From JAERML01 sp035687895 (GTDB taxonomy: Bacteria > Bacteroidota > Ignavibacteria > UBA10030 > UBA6906): a DNA stretch of 13,858 nucleotides. Both the position numbers and the translations under genes were made by a program. Positions 6,874-13,858 of this stretch are shown here, piece by piece; the stretch's first letter is position 1; every line of letters begins with the position of its first letter. The DNA lies in the NCBI GenBank assembly GCA_035687895.1, contig DASRUE010000197.1:1-13858 (forward strand), given 5' to 3'. The notes below the pieces were generated by a model. That model was not told the origin of the DNA, did no database searches, and saw nothing but the letters and a program-made list of their open reading frames with translations.

Positions 6874-8112
6874 CTATTGACGCCCGTAGTAAGGTGCGCC
6901 AAGTCGTTCCGTGTTGATGCGCAAGATTCGTTTATGCGCTGTAACGCTCCCCGTTGTTGAAACATACAATTCCGGACCGATCCCGTACCCAAATGAAACA
7001 GCCTGGCCGGAGAGCAACCCCGGGTAGAATGGCTCTGCAGTCCCGTCCGGGTGAACGATGACAATCGTAGAGGCCACAGAGTCGGTTCCGACAAAGAGGT
7101 CACCGTTGGCAGCAAATGTCAGAGCATTTACCCGTGGTTTCGATGGTATCGGGAATGCTTCAGAAAAATTGAAATAGAACTCCGCCGGGCCTAGGCTATC
7201 CGACGAGATGATGGGGAAACGAACGATCTTCTCAAGAGTATCAGCGGCGTATACCAAGCCGCCGATATACAGGAAATTCTGGAACACACGAACAGCCCGG
7301 ATATTGCCCGGAAACGGAAACGACTTTACGTTTTTTGACCTCGTCAAGCGATACAACGAATCCCTGCTGCCAGCCGCCCAGAGGTTCAATTCCTGATCGA
7401 AGTCGAAATCGAGAATTCCCGGGCTCCCTGGCGTTCCAATGGAACGCCAGATGACCGGCGTTCCAGTCTGCGGAATTCTGTATATCGCCGCAAGGTTACG
7501 GACCGCAAACAGTGTATCCGCGGGTCCGATCTTCAGCCCGGACCATGATGGAGCACCAAGCCCACCAAAGTCTGATCGCACTCCAGCGGGCGTAATCCTC
7601 TTGATACCCAATCCAACTCCGGCTTCTGTTTGCAGGGAGACAAACACATTTCCCTGATTGTCGCATGTAATACCGGAAGGTACCTCCGTCGTTGCCCCCG
7701 CACCAAACTGTGACACGGCGGCCACCAGTTTATACTGTACCACATTGCTGAACAGCTCTGCACCGAGAACTGTCACCTTCAGGCTTATTGCATCTCCGAT
7801 CAGAACTGGTGCGCGGACCGTAAGTTGCGTCGTCGTCGCCTGAAGGATGGTAGCTTGCGACGCATTGAAGAAGGCCAGGTTATCCGTGGGTGTCGCGGAG
7901 AAGTTCGTCCCGGTAATTACGATCGTGGTTACGCCTGCAAGCGCGCTGTCACTCGGTGCGATGGAAACGATCGTGGGTGTCAGCCCACCGGTACGGCCGG
8001 GATCGTACAGGCTCGCGGGTGGATCCTCCTCACACGCCATGAAGAGACCGCCGGCGACAGCAATTGCCATCAGGCTAACAAGAGTGCGATGCAACATCAT
8101 TGAAGTATTCAT
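6874..8112 (-). CDS. Lipoprotein with TIG/IPT domain and NHL-like beta-propeller
   Basis: Taken from the ATG at 8112 this is 412 residues; a TTG in the same frame at 8145 would add 11 residues that precede the signal peptide and lack a ribosome binding site. Residues 7-26 form a lipoprotein signal with lipobox LFMAC, giving lipidated Cys27 followed by the acidic EEDPP often seen in Bacteroidetes surface lipoproteins. Residues 46-130 are an IPT/TIG immunoglobulin-like domain (PTIVSIAPSDSALAG, VITGTNFS, LTVRAP). From about 133 to the end come propeller blades such as GITCDNQGNVFVSL (147-160) and ALTFAANGDLFVGT. It lies 33 nt after the PorV-like gene. Function is not known; TIG plus propeller suggests an outer-membrane-tethered binding protein serving the TonB receptor, as surface lipoproteins do for other TonB systems. 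A strong hairpin lies within the gene (7428-7450). Confidence 0.87.
   Translation of the reverse strand: MNTSMMLHRTLVSLMAIAVAGGLFMACEEDPPASLYDPGRTGGLTPTIVSIAPSDSALAGVTTIVITGTNFSATPTDNLAFFNASQATILQATTTQLTVRAPVLIGDAISLKVTVLGAELFSNVVQYKLVAAVSQFGAGATTEVPSGITCDNQGNVFVSLQTEAGVGLGIKRITPAGVRSDFGGLGAPSWSGLKIGPADTLFAVRNLAAIYRIPQTGTPVIWRSIGTPGSPGILDFDFDQELNLWAAGSRDSLYRLTRSKNVKSFPFPGNIRAVRVFQNFLYIGGLVYAADTLEKIVRFPIISSDSLGPAEFYFNFSEAFPIPSKPRVNALTFAANGDLFVGTDSVASTIVIVHPDGTAEPFYPGLLSGQAVSFGYGIGPELYVSTTGSVTAHKRILRINTERLGAPYYGRQ
7428..7450. repeat. Perfect 10-bp hairpin inside a coding region
   Basis: CTGGCGTTCC (7428-7437) and GGAACGCCAG (7441-7450) are exact reverse complements around a 3-nt AAT loop. A further GGCGTTCCAG lies at 7457-7466 as a direct partial copy. 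The region codes for the WRSIGTPG part of the lipoprotein's propeller. It forms a stable stem in the mRNA, mid-gene, with no T-run after it. Confidence 0.85.
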
Positions 8113-8145
8113 GATTCCGTTGTCCAAAAATTCATTTGTCTTCAA

Positions 8146-9159
8146 TTAGAAACCAAACTGGAATGAGAATCGGTGGACCTGGTCAAAAATGCCAAATTCA
8201 GTGTATGCATAATCCAAACCGAGCGTTGTGCCAGCAATAGATTGTCGGACGCCGACGCCCAGGGAGATTCCCTGCTCATCCGTTGGCGTCACATACCCTA
8301 CGCGGAACGCGAACTGGTTCATGAACACGTATTCACCCCCAACCCGAATCTGCTCCTGGAAATCCCGCGGATGCTCCGCATCGATCGAGAGGAGAAATGA
8401 GTTCTCCTCCTTGTTGATATCCAAGATATCCAGCATGTTCATCGAAAGTCCAATCTTGAACGTGAGCGGGAGCTGGAATCCTTCGTCCACGTACCGAACT
8501 TCGCGGGCAAAATTCCGCACCGTCATACCGAAGTTCAGGCTCTTGAATCCAGTCTTGTAGAGGATCCCAAAGTCAAACGCAGGGACATCGGTGGAGTTCG
8601 AAGAGGTCACCCTGTTTCCAAGCGTGTCTTGCGAAGTAACGGCCGCCCCAAAATCCTGGGAAACGAACTTCACATTGCCGCCAAGCGAGAACTTGTCGGA
8701 GAATGCCCGCGCGTACCCGATCCCGATCATGAACGCTTTCGGTGAAAATGTTCCGATGTCGAGGAATCCGTCCGCATTGGGATAAATGATAGTCCCCTCA
8801 AAGTCACCGTAGTCCACCGACTGAAGAAAAACTCCAAAGACGCCGTAGTCTCCCCCTTCAGGGCTGACAGCAACGCTGCCAAAATTATGGTTGATGTCGG
8901 CAATCCACTTTGCCTGGCCCACACTGACATGACCGAGGCCTTGGAGCCGGGCCATCGCAGCAGGGTTGAAGAACATGGCAGAGGAATTTCCTTCCACCGA
9001 AGTCATGGCTTCACCAAGTGCCACAGACCGGGGATCCGTGCCCACATTCAAGAACTTCATCCCAGTCTGCGCAATTTTCTGCTGCGCCTGCATCGGCGGC
9101 AAAGCGATCGCCAGCATAACCACCAACAGAATCAGAGATCGTAACAACTTTGTATTCAT
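8146..9159 (-). CDS. PorV/PorQ-family outer-membrane beta-barrel protein
   Basis: A 337-residue protein. The ATG at 9159 is chosen because GAGAG lies about 10 nt upstream and it starts directly at the signal peptide (residues 1-25, ending MQA); the frame stays open upstream to 9258, but that part is not signal-like. The mature N-terminus has the family pattern GMKFLNVGTDPRSVALGEA (33-51) and SSAMFFNPAAMARL (59-72), like the NPA region of PorV and FadL-type barrels. The rest is alternating amphipathic strands, ending in the terminal aromatic pattern FSFQFGF. PorV of T9SS shuttles cargo from the translocon to the attachment complex; PorQ-family members have related roles. This copy sits 34 nt after a T9SS-tailed cargo gene, suggesting a partner-specific paralogue rather than the housekeeping PorV. 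That assignment is inference. Confidence 0.9.
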   Translation of the reverse strand: MNTKLLRSLILLVVMLAIALPPMQAQQKIAQTGMKFLNVGTDPRSVALGEAMTSVEGNSSAMFFNPAAMARLQGLGHVSVGQAKWIADINHNFGSVAVSPEGGDYGVFGVFLQSVDYGDFEGTIIYPNADGFLDIGTFSPKAFMIGIGYARAFSDKFSLGGNVKFVSQDFGAAVTSQDTLGNRVTSSNSTDVPAFDFGILYKTGFKSLNFGMTVRNFAREVRYVDEGFQLPLTFKIGLSMNMLDILDINKEENSFLLSIDAEHPRDFQEQIRVGGEYVFMNQFAFRVGYVTPTDEQGISLGVGVRQSIAGTTLGLDYAYTEFGIFDQVHRFSFQFGF

Positions 9160-9193
9160 CGGGTGCTCTCTCGCTAAAGAGTGATTTACCTTA

Positions 9194-11359
9194 CTAACGG
9201 ATGATGACGAATTTCTTCCGCACCATCTCACCCGTCTTTGTGTCTTGAATGACGGCAATATAGACGCCGCTCACTACCACTTGATTGGAGGAGGTGATGG
9301 ATTGCCAGTACGCGTCCCCACTGCCGTCCTTATGTTCAATGGTGTATACCAGCTCCCCCAGCTCGGTGTAAATTCGGATCGTACAATATCCGGGGATGTT
9401 GTAAAACGCAAGCCGGTCCGGCGCACCCGGGATCCGAAGTGACACAACTCCCTGCGACGTGACGATTTGTTGGGTATTGATGTTCGACGAAATTATGTAG
9501 GGGTTGGGGACAATGCGGATCGCGCTCATCACCGTTCCTGCCGGACGACGGAGTTGGGCAGCTTCATACGACTGGCTGTACGATCTGTTGCTCGTGAGCG
9601 CAACACCGGGGGGAGTGAGCCCGCCACCTGTGTTATCTGCCGGATCACCCACCGCAACAACATAGTAGTAGTTGTCTCCGCCGCGAATCGTGGTTGTGTC
9701 ATCAAAGCTGCGGGCAGATGCCGGCAGGTCGCCCTGATGAATCCTGGTGTACATTCCATCCGACTTGCCGGTAGATCGGTAGACCCTGAACCCGGTTACC
9801 GTCGGACCGTCGCCGTACAGGTCCCACGTGAGTGAAATCTTGTCTCCACTCGATGTCACATCAACCTGCTTGGGTGGATACGGTGGTTGTGGAATATTAA
9901 ATCCTGCGGCGTAGTTTGCAATCGCACGACGGAATGTTTGGAAGAGGGAATCCCGGCCTGTGTACACGGAGTCATTCTTCTGAGCAGCTGTTATGCCGCC
10001 GGGTAACGGGGGAGTGAACTTGTTGCCGTTCTTGAACCGCTCGCCGACGGAAATCGCCTTTTCTCGACTTAATCCCGCGACGGCTTCAACCATCACGATG
10101 CGAATGCTATCGCCTGGCGCAAGAGTGTATGGTCCATATCCCTTTGCACTCGATTGACCACCAGTGCTGCTTGCGGTACTGAGCCCCTGTGACGGATCGC
10201 TGGGTGGCTGCCCTACCTTGTCCGCGTGACGCGGACTAAGATGACGTCTGCGCATCGCGTCGTATTCTGCCGAGTTTCCAGGGAACCTGTTGTTGAAATT
10301 CAACACCGGGTCATCAGAACTTTCATAAGACGTCGTCGATGGCTGGCCAATGTCATCAGTTTGATCCGTTGCCGACCGGGAAGCAAACAAGGTGGCATTC
10401 CCTACGAACTGCGGAGCGGTCAGCCTCCCCGAGGTATCAGTCCTATCCGAGAATGGTTCAAAGGTGCTCTGCGGTGGATTCCACACCGATGCCCCGATGT
10501 TGTCATACGACGTGATCTTTCCCGGGTGCCATCCGTGCCAGGCATATTGTGCACGGATATCGTTATCTCGATTCCCCGGGAAGAAGGTCGTGGCAGGAGT
10601 AAGGCTGTCTCCCCGGGAGTCGTTCATGGTGTTAATGCCCCATCCTGCGGAATTGCCGATCACATACCTCGCCTCTGCGCAGACCGCGTACCTGTATTGG
10701 AAATAGAAATACACGCCCGTCAACGTCTGGCTGGGAAGTTCGATAGTGGGATCGGCATTGACATTCCCCGTATTCTTGAAAACATACTCGTAGATGAAAT
10801 AATTGTCATGGAATTCCTGGGAGAAGCCCATGATTTTCCTCGTCATCGTGATCCCCAGGAGCGTATTTACCTCGTTGATAATTATCCGGTCGCACGGAAG
10901 CGTTGGATCGACCCGATCGTTGATCACCGGGCGCCCCGATGAGGTAAGCGCTCCATCCACGTAGATCTTCGGCGGCTCGAACTTGCTCACCATTTCCATC
11001 AGCACGGGGAACACTTCACCGGTGCCTGCAACCCGCGGACCAACATGCACTATTGCGTAAGGATAGGTGAAGTTCGTCGGGTCGGTGAAATTCGTGGCAC
11101 CGATCCAGAGACCCTTTGCTGCTTCCGTATCCTGGTAGCGATAATACGATGGCCACTCCAGGCCGTCTTGCTGCGTGAGCACTCGTCCTTCTTCGATCTC
11201 ACAACCGGTGCTGGCAAACCAGCTCCGGAGAGACCCGACGGACATGAACTTGATGTTCACTTGCGCGAGACTGTCAGCGGCGGGCACGATGAATGCAATC
11301 AACGGCACAAAGATGATGAAGCAGAAGCGTCTGAGCTCTCTTTGAAAAACCTGATTCAT
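9194..11359 (-). CDS. Large secreted protein with FN3 domain and T9SS-like C-terminal tail, function unknown
   Basis: A 721-residue protein with GAGGAG 5 nt before its ATG. Residues 1-32 are a signal peptide (hydrophobic core FIIFVPLIAFIV, cleavage near SLAQ). Residues about 33-490 match no family I can name; the stretch is rich in aromatic residues, Asn and Asp, with segments such as LEWPSYYRYQD (67-77), FHDNYFIYEYVFKNTGN (183-199) and LAPGDSIRIVMVEAVAG (413-429). Residues 495-575 are a fibronectin type III domain (ISLTWD, VTGFRVYRS, YYYVVAV). Residues 612-721 resemble a T9SS sorting tail in degenerate form: IRIVPNPY, CTIRIYTELGELVYTI, VVSGVYIAVIQD, KKFVIIR. It lies between the TonB receptor (20 nt) and the PorV-like gene (34 nt), the position where SusD sits relative to SusC, but shows no SusD features. 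It may be the surface lid or ligand-binding partner of the receptor. Confidence 0.82.
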   Translation of the reverse strand: MNQVFQRELRRFCFIIFVPLIAFIVPAADSLAQVNIKFMSVGSLRSWFASTGCEIEEGRVLTQQDGLEWPSYYRYQDTEAAKGLWIGATNFTDPTNFTYPYAIVHVGPRVAGTGEVFPVLMEMVSKFEPPKIYVDGALTSSGRPVINDRVDPTLPCDRIIINEVNTLLGITMTRKIMGFSQEFHDNYFIYEYVFKNTGNVNADPTIELPSQTLTGVYFYFQYRYAVCAEARYVIGNSAGWGINTMNDSRGDSLTPATTFFPGNRDNDIRAQYAWHGWHPGKITSYDNIGASVWNPPQSTFEPFSDRTDTSGRLTAPQFVGNATLFASRSATDQTDDIGQPSTTSYESSDDPVLNFNNRFPGNSAEYDAMRRRHLSPRHADKVGQPPSDPSQGLSTASSTGGQSSAKGYGPYTLAPGDSIRIVMVEAVAGLSREKAISVGERFKNGNKFTPPLPGGITAAQKNDSVYTGRDSLFQTFRRAIANYAAGFNIPQPPYPPKQVDVTSSGDKISLTWDLYGDGPTVTGFRVYRSTGKSDGMYTRIHQGDLPASARSFDDTTTIRGGDNYYYVVAVGDPADNTGGGLTPPGVALTSNRSYSQSYEAAQLRRPAGTVMSAIRIVPNPYIISSNINTQQIVTSQGVVSLRIPGAPDRLAFYNIPGYCTIRIYTELGELVYTIEHKDGSGDAYWQSITSSNQVVVSGVYIAVIQDTKTGEMVRKKFVIIR

Positions 11360-11379
11360 TGTCTCCTCAAGAATTGAGA

Positions 11380-13858
11380 TTAGAAGTCAAAAGACATGCG
11401 AACTCCAAAATAGACGTCACGGGGGTTAAGGAATGCAAGATACTCCTGGTTCGGCATGTCTATATACGCCTTGTTATCGAGAACGTATTGCCTGTGTGCG
11501 GAATCAGGATCGTTGGGATCGTAGGGTTCATAGGGAACCGTCCGATAATCGCCGGGTTGGTCATCTCCAGGGAAATTACGGTACCCGAGCTTCTGATCGT
11601 TTTCGTCACCCGCAATCTCGTCAGGGAGATGGAGGGACGTCAGGTAGTCTTCGTAGTCCTGCCGGTTCGCAAACCCCAGCAGGTAGCTCATTTGTTTGAA
11701 GTTGAAGAGATTGTTGACATCCATGAAGAGTTGAATGTTGGCGCGTGAAATCCTGAAGTTCTTACTCACCCGCATATTGACGTTGTATGAGTCTTTCCAT
11801 TGCACGTTATCAGCCACTCCGGGCTTTCCACCGGGTCCTCCCCAGGTGAAATAGCTCCCTGACCTCCAGGATGCAACAAAGTTCACCCGCCAGTCACCCA
11901 GAAGACTTTGCCCGAGAAACTCTGGTCCTATGTTCTCCGGAGTAAAGAAATCGAGGTTCATGCGGGCGAAGGGCTGAGGAAGAGGTTTTTCCTGATACAC
12001 ATTTTTGTCGATAATTTCCACTCGCTGTTGGACGCGGTCTTCATAATATCGTCCATAACCGAAGTACCCGTTCGTGCGAACATCATAGGTATAATTGATG
12101 AAGCCCTGCACCCAGCTACCTCGGTTCCGACTTGCGGTAATCTCAGCGCCTCGAATATCGCGATATGTGTTATTCGTGCTCACTGTATAGTTTACCTGAT
12201 TGGAGGAGCTGGTATAGCGCACGAGACGGGTTTCATCGGTGACATCTTTGTAGTAGCCAGCGACTCGCAAGAGGAACTCGTCGAAGATATTCTGCTCGTA
12301 CCCCAGCTCGTACGCCACCGTCTTTGGAAGTGCGTTGTTGGGATTGGCCAGACGGGAAATGGAGTAGGTGGCAGTAAAGCGCCGGATCAGGAAAAGATCC
12401 TCCGGAAGCGGCAAGTCCCTGAAGTGCCCATAATTGAAGAAAATCTTCGAATCGGTGGAGATCGGGAACGCAACGCCGAGCCTCGGACTGAGTGTGACAA
12501 TCTTTTTGGTGGGCTCGGTCAGGAGGCTGTCGAGCCCCAATGATCGGATGTCCCCAAATCGAGGATCATACGGATTGTAGCTGGCGAACCAATTACCACC
12601 AGCATGAGAGTAATCAAGCCGGAGGCCGACATTGGCAATCATTCCCTCGAACTCGATCTTGTCTTGCACATAGACAGCGCCCTGTTTGGGGAATGTGTGC
12701 CAGGAAGAACGTGAGTTGTTCGTGGGGAGGCGGAGGTCCTTCTGCTCGTAAAGGACATTGTTGTCCGTGTAGATAAACTCAACCCCAGCCTGGACCTGAT
12801 TGTACTGGTCAAGCTGACTCGTCATCGCAAACTTCAGGTTGTATGTTGCCGCCATGCTGCTGTCGCGCGACCCTGCCCAACCCAGACTCATGTTCATCCT
12901 GCTGCCGATGCCGTCGCCTGATTGATACAATGGGAATCCAAACGGAGCTTCATCGACATAGAACGCGTTTCCGAACTTATAGATCTTGGATGAATCTCTC
13001 GCCTGGCCGGGGTTGGTTTCGTATTTCGTCTCAAACCGATGGAAGCTGACGTCGTAATACGCCGATGGGCTGAGTACATGGGTGAACTTCGCCCCCACCA
13101 TGTTCCGACGGATAGCCGTGGGTGCCCAGTAGTCATACCCGAACAGCGTTACATCACGGTAGCTCCCGATGGTATAGTTGAATCCGTTTTGTGAGAGATC
13201 GCCGGGGGTCGTAAACACGCCGCTGTTCCCCGAGTTATTGTCACTCGTTCCGGTAGACTTCCCGATCAGTCCTTCAACTGCCAGCTTCATGCCGTCACCT
13301 AGATCAGAGGTGATCTTGAGTTGGCCGTTGTAATCCCTCAAGGCATCGTCTGAAAGAGGGAAGAGGTACATGTTGCGCGCTTGTCGATACGACGCGAAGA
13401 ACCTCAGGCCACCTAACATGTCACTGATAACCGGAAACGGTCCGCCAAAGCTCATGTCAACATCATAGTCAGAATTTGTGATGGCAATTTTCTTCCTGTG
13501 TTGAAACAAGAAGAGTTGCCGCGCGGCTTCCGGTGTGAGGTCGTCATTCGGGTCGTTGTTCTGTAACGTCCGCGCGGAGACGGCATTCCACCCCTCAAAC
13601 TCGGGGTATTGTTTCCTCGTGTGAGCATCCCATGCACCGTTGTTCGTTCCGGCGAATGCAACTGCAGGATCAATGTATGGTCTCACCCAATACGCATTGG
13701 GGTCATTGGGCCCCGCACCGAAATGCTTTTGCCTCGCCGGGCTGTATCGACCGATGAAGGCAAGAGTGTACGCGCTCTTGCTCCCTTCCTTCGTTACCAC
13801 ATTCACAAGACCGGACCGCACGTTGCCATACTCAGCATTGAACCCGCCCGTCTGGATC
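11380..13858 (-). CDS. Oar-like TonB-dependent outer-membrane receptor (N-terminal part outside window)
   Basis: The last 825 residues of a TonB-dependent receptor; the frame continues through the right edge, so the GTG at 13821 is internal. The visible start GGFNAEYGNVRSGLVNVVTK is the end of the plug domain, where Oar-like and CarboxypepD_reg-type receptors have a very similar motif. What follows is a long 22-stranded-type barrel with typical blocks such as KFTHVLSPSAYYDVSFHRFE, VQDKIEFEGMIANVGLRLDY, LSPRLGVAFPIS, YELGYEQNIFDEFLLRVAGYY and a terminal FGVRMSFDF with C-terminal Phe. An acidic, Pro/Asp-rich stretch near the C-terminus (around EPYDPNDPDSAH) is a probable extracellular loop and could bind a cation. 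The ligand cannot be told. It is the first visible gene of the five-gene run, 20 nt before the FN3 protein. The TonB box, carboxypeptidase-like domain and promoter lie off the window. Confidence 0.95.
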   Translation of the reverse strand, partial: IQTGGFNAEYGNVRSGLVNVVTKEGSKSAYTLAFIGRYSPARQKHFGAGPNDPNAYWVRPYIDPAVAFAGTNNGAWDAHTRKQYPEFEGWNAVSARTLQNNDPNDDLTPEAARQLFLFQHRKKIAITNSDYDVDMSFGGPFPVISDMLGGLRFFASYRQARNMYLFPLSDDALRDYNGQLKITSDLGDGMKLAVEGLIGKSTGTSDNNSGNSGVFTTPGDLSQNGFNYTIGSYRDVTLFGYDYWAPTAIRRNMVGAKFTHVLSPSAYYDVSFHRFETKYETNPGQARDSSKIYKFGNAFYVDEAPFGFPLYQSGDGIGSRMNMSLGWAGSRDSSMAATYNLKFAMTSQLDQYNQVQAGVEFIYTDNNVLYEQKDLRLPTNNSRSSWHTFPKQGAVYVQDKIEFEGMIANVGLRLDYSHAGGNWFASYNPYDPRFGDIRSLGLDSLLTEPTKKIVTLSPRLGVAFPISTDSKIFFNYGHFRDLPLPEDLFLIRRFTATYSISRLANPNNALPKTVAYELGYEQNIFDEFLLRVAGYYKDVTDETRLVRYTSSSNQVNYTVSTNNTYRDIRGAEITASRNRGSWVQGFINYTYDVRTNGYFGYGRYYEDRVQQRVEIIDKNVYQEKPLPQPFARMNLDFFTPENIGPEFLGQSLLGDWRVNFVASWRSGSYFTWGGPGGKPGVADNVQWKDSYNVNMRVSKNFRISRANIQLFMDVNNLFNFKQMSYLLGFANRQDYEDYLTSLHLPDEIAGDENDQKLGYRNFPGDDQPGDYRTVPYEPYDPNDPDSAHRQYVLDNKAYIDMPNQEYLAFLNPRDVYFGVRMSFDF

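Noticed and set aside
8113..8145. TTG start adding 11 codons to the lipoprotein
   Set aside because: No Shine-Dalgarno is seen before the TTG, and the added residues would displace the lipoprotein signal from the N-terminus. It cannot be fully excluded.
9160..9258. 33-codon N-terminal extension of the PorV-like protein
   Set aside because: The extension is not signal-like, while the ATG at 9159 has a GAGAG site and begins directly with a signal peptide.

Overview
The window reads almost entirely on the minus strand and looks like a chromosomal segment of a bacterium of the Fibrobacteres-Chlorobi-Bacteroidetes group, most likely near Ignavibacteria or a related lineage. The grounds are two proteins ending in type IX secretion system (T9SS) type A sorting tails of the QNYPNPFNP...SSGxY style, a third with a related tail, a PorV/PorQ-family outer-membrane protein, a TonB-dependent receptor ending in Phe, and dispersed palindromic repeats in the intergenic DNA. 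This placement is inference; no rRNA or other phylogenetic marker is present.

Module 1 (about 5483-13858, transcribed right to left) is five closely spaced genes with gaps of 20, 34, 33 and 74 nt, so probably one operon whose start lies beyond the right edge. In transcription order they are: an Oar-like TonB-dependent receptor (N-terminus cut off), a large secreted protein with one fibronectin III domain and a T9SS-like tail, a PorV/PorQ-family beta-barrel, a lipoprotein with a TIG/IPT domain plus an NHL-like beta-propeller, and a second NHL-like propeller carrying a canonical T9SS tail. All five products are predicted to be exported to the envelope or cell surface. No glycoside hydrolase, SusD or other substrate-defining gene lies in it, so the ligand is unknown. 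The combination suggests a receptor plus surface-lipoprotein/T9SS-cargo assembly analogous to, but distinct from, SusC/SusD.

Module 2 (1-5109, same strand) looks like amino-sugar or peptidoglycan-glycan salvage: a T9SS-secreted GHL10-family glycoside hydrolase-like enzyme, overlapping by four bases (ATGA) an HGSNAT/NagX-like ten-helix membrane acyltransferase, then glucosamine-6-phosphate deaminase (nagB), then the N-terminal part of an exported class A beta-lactamase-like serine hydrolase that runs off the left edge. The inferred flow is glycan cleavage at the surface, membrane-linked acetylation or uptake of the amino sugar, and cytoplasmic conversion of GlcN-6-P to fructose-6-P.

The two modules are separated by 373 nt (5110-5482) without a gene, filled with nested inverted repeats of a CACAAAGGCACGAAG type and a GCCTGCC palindrome. 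Related elements sit after nagB (536-555), between nagB and the acyltransferase (1424-1496) and, notably, in frame inside the N-terminus of the acyltransferase (2678-2698). A 10-bp perfect hairpin lies inside the lipoprotein gene (7428-7450). No tRNA, rRNA, insertion sequence, CRISPR array or phage gene was seen.
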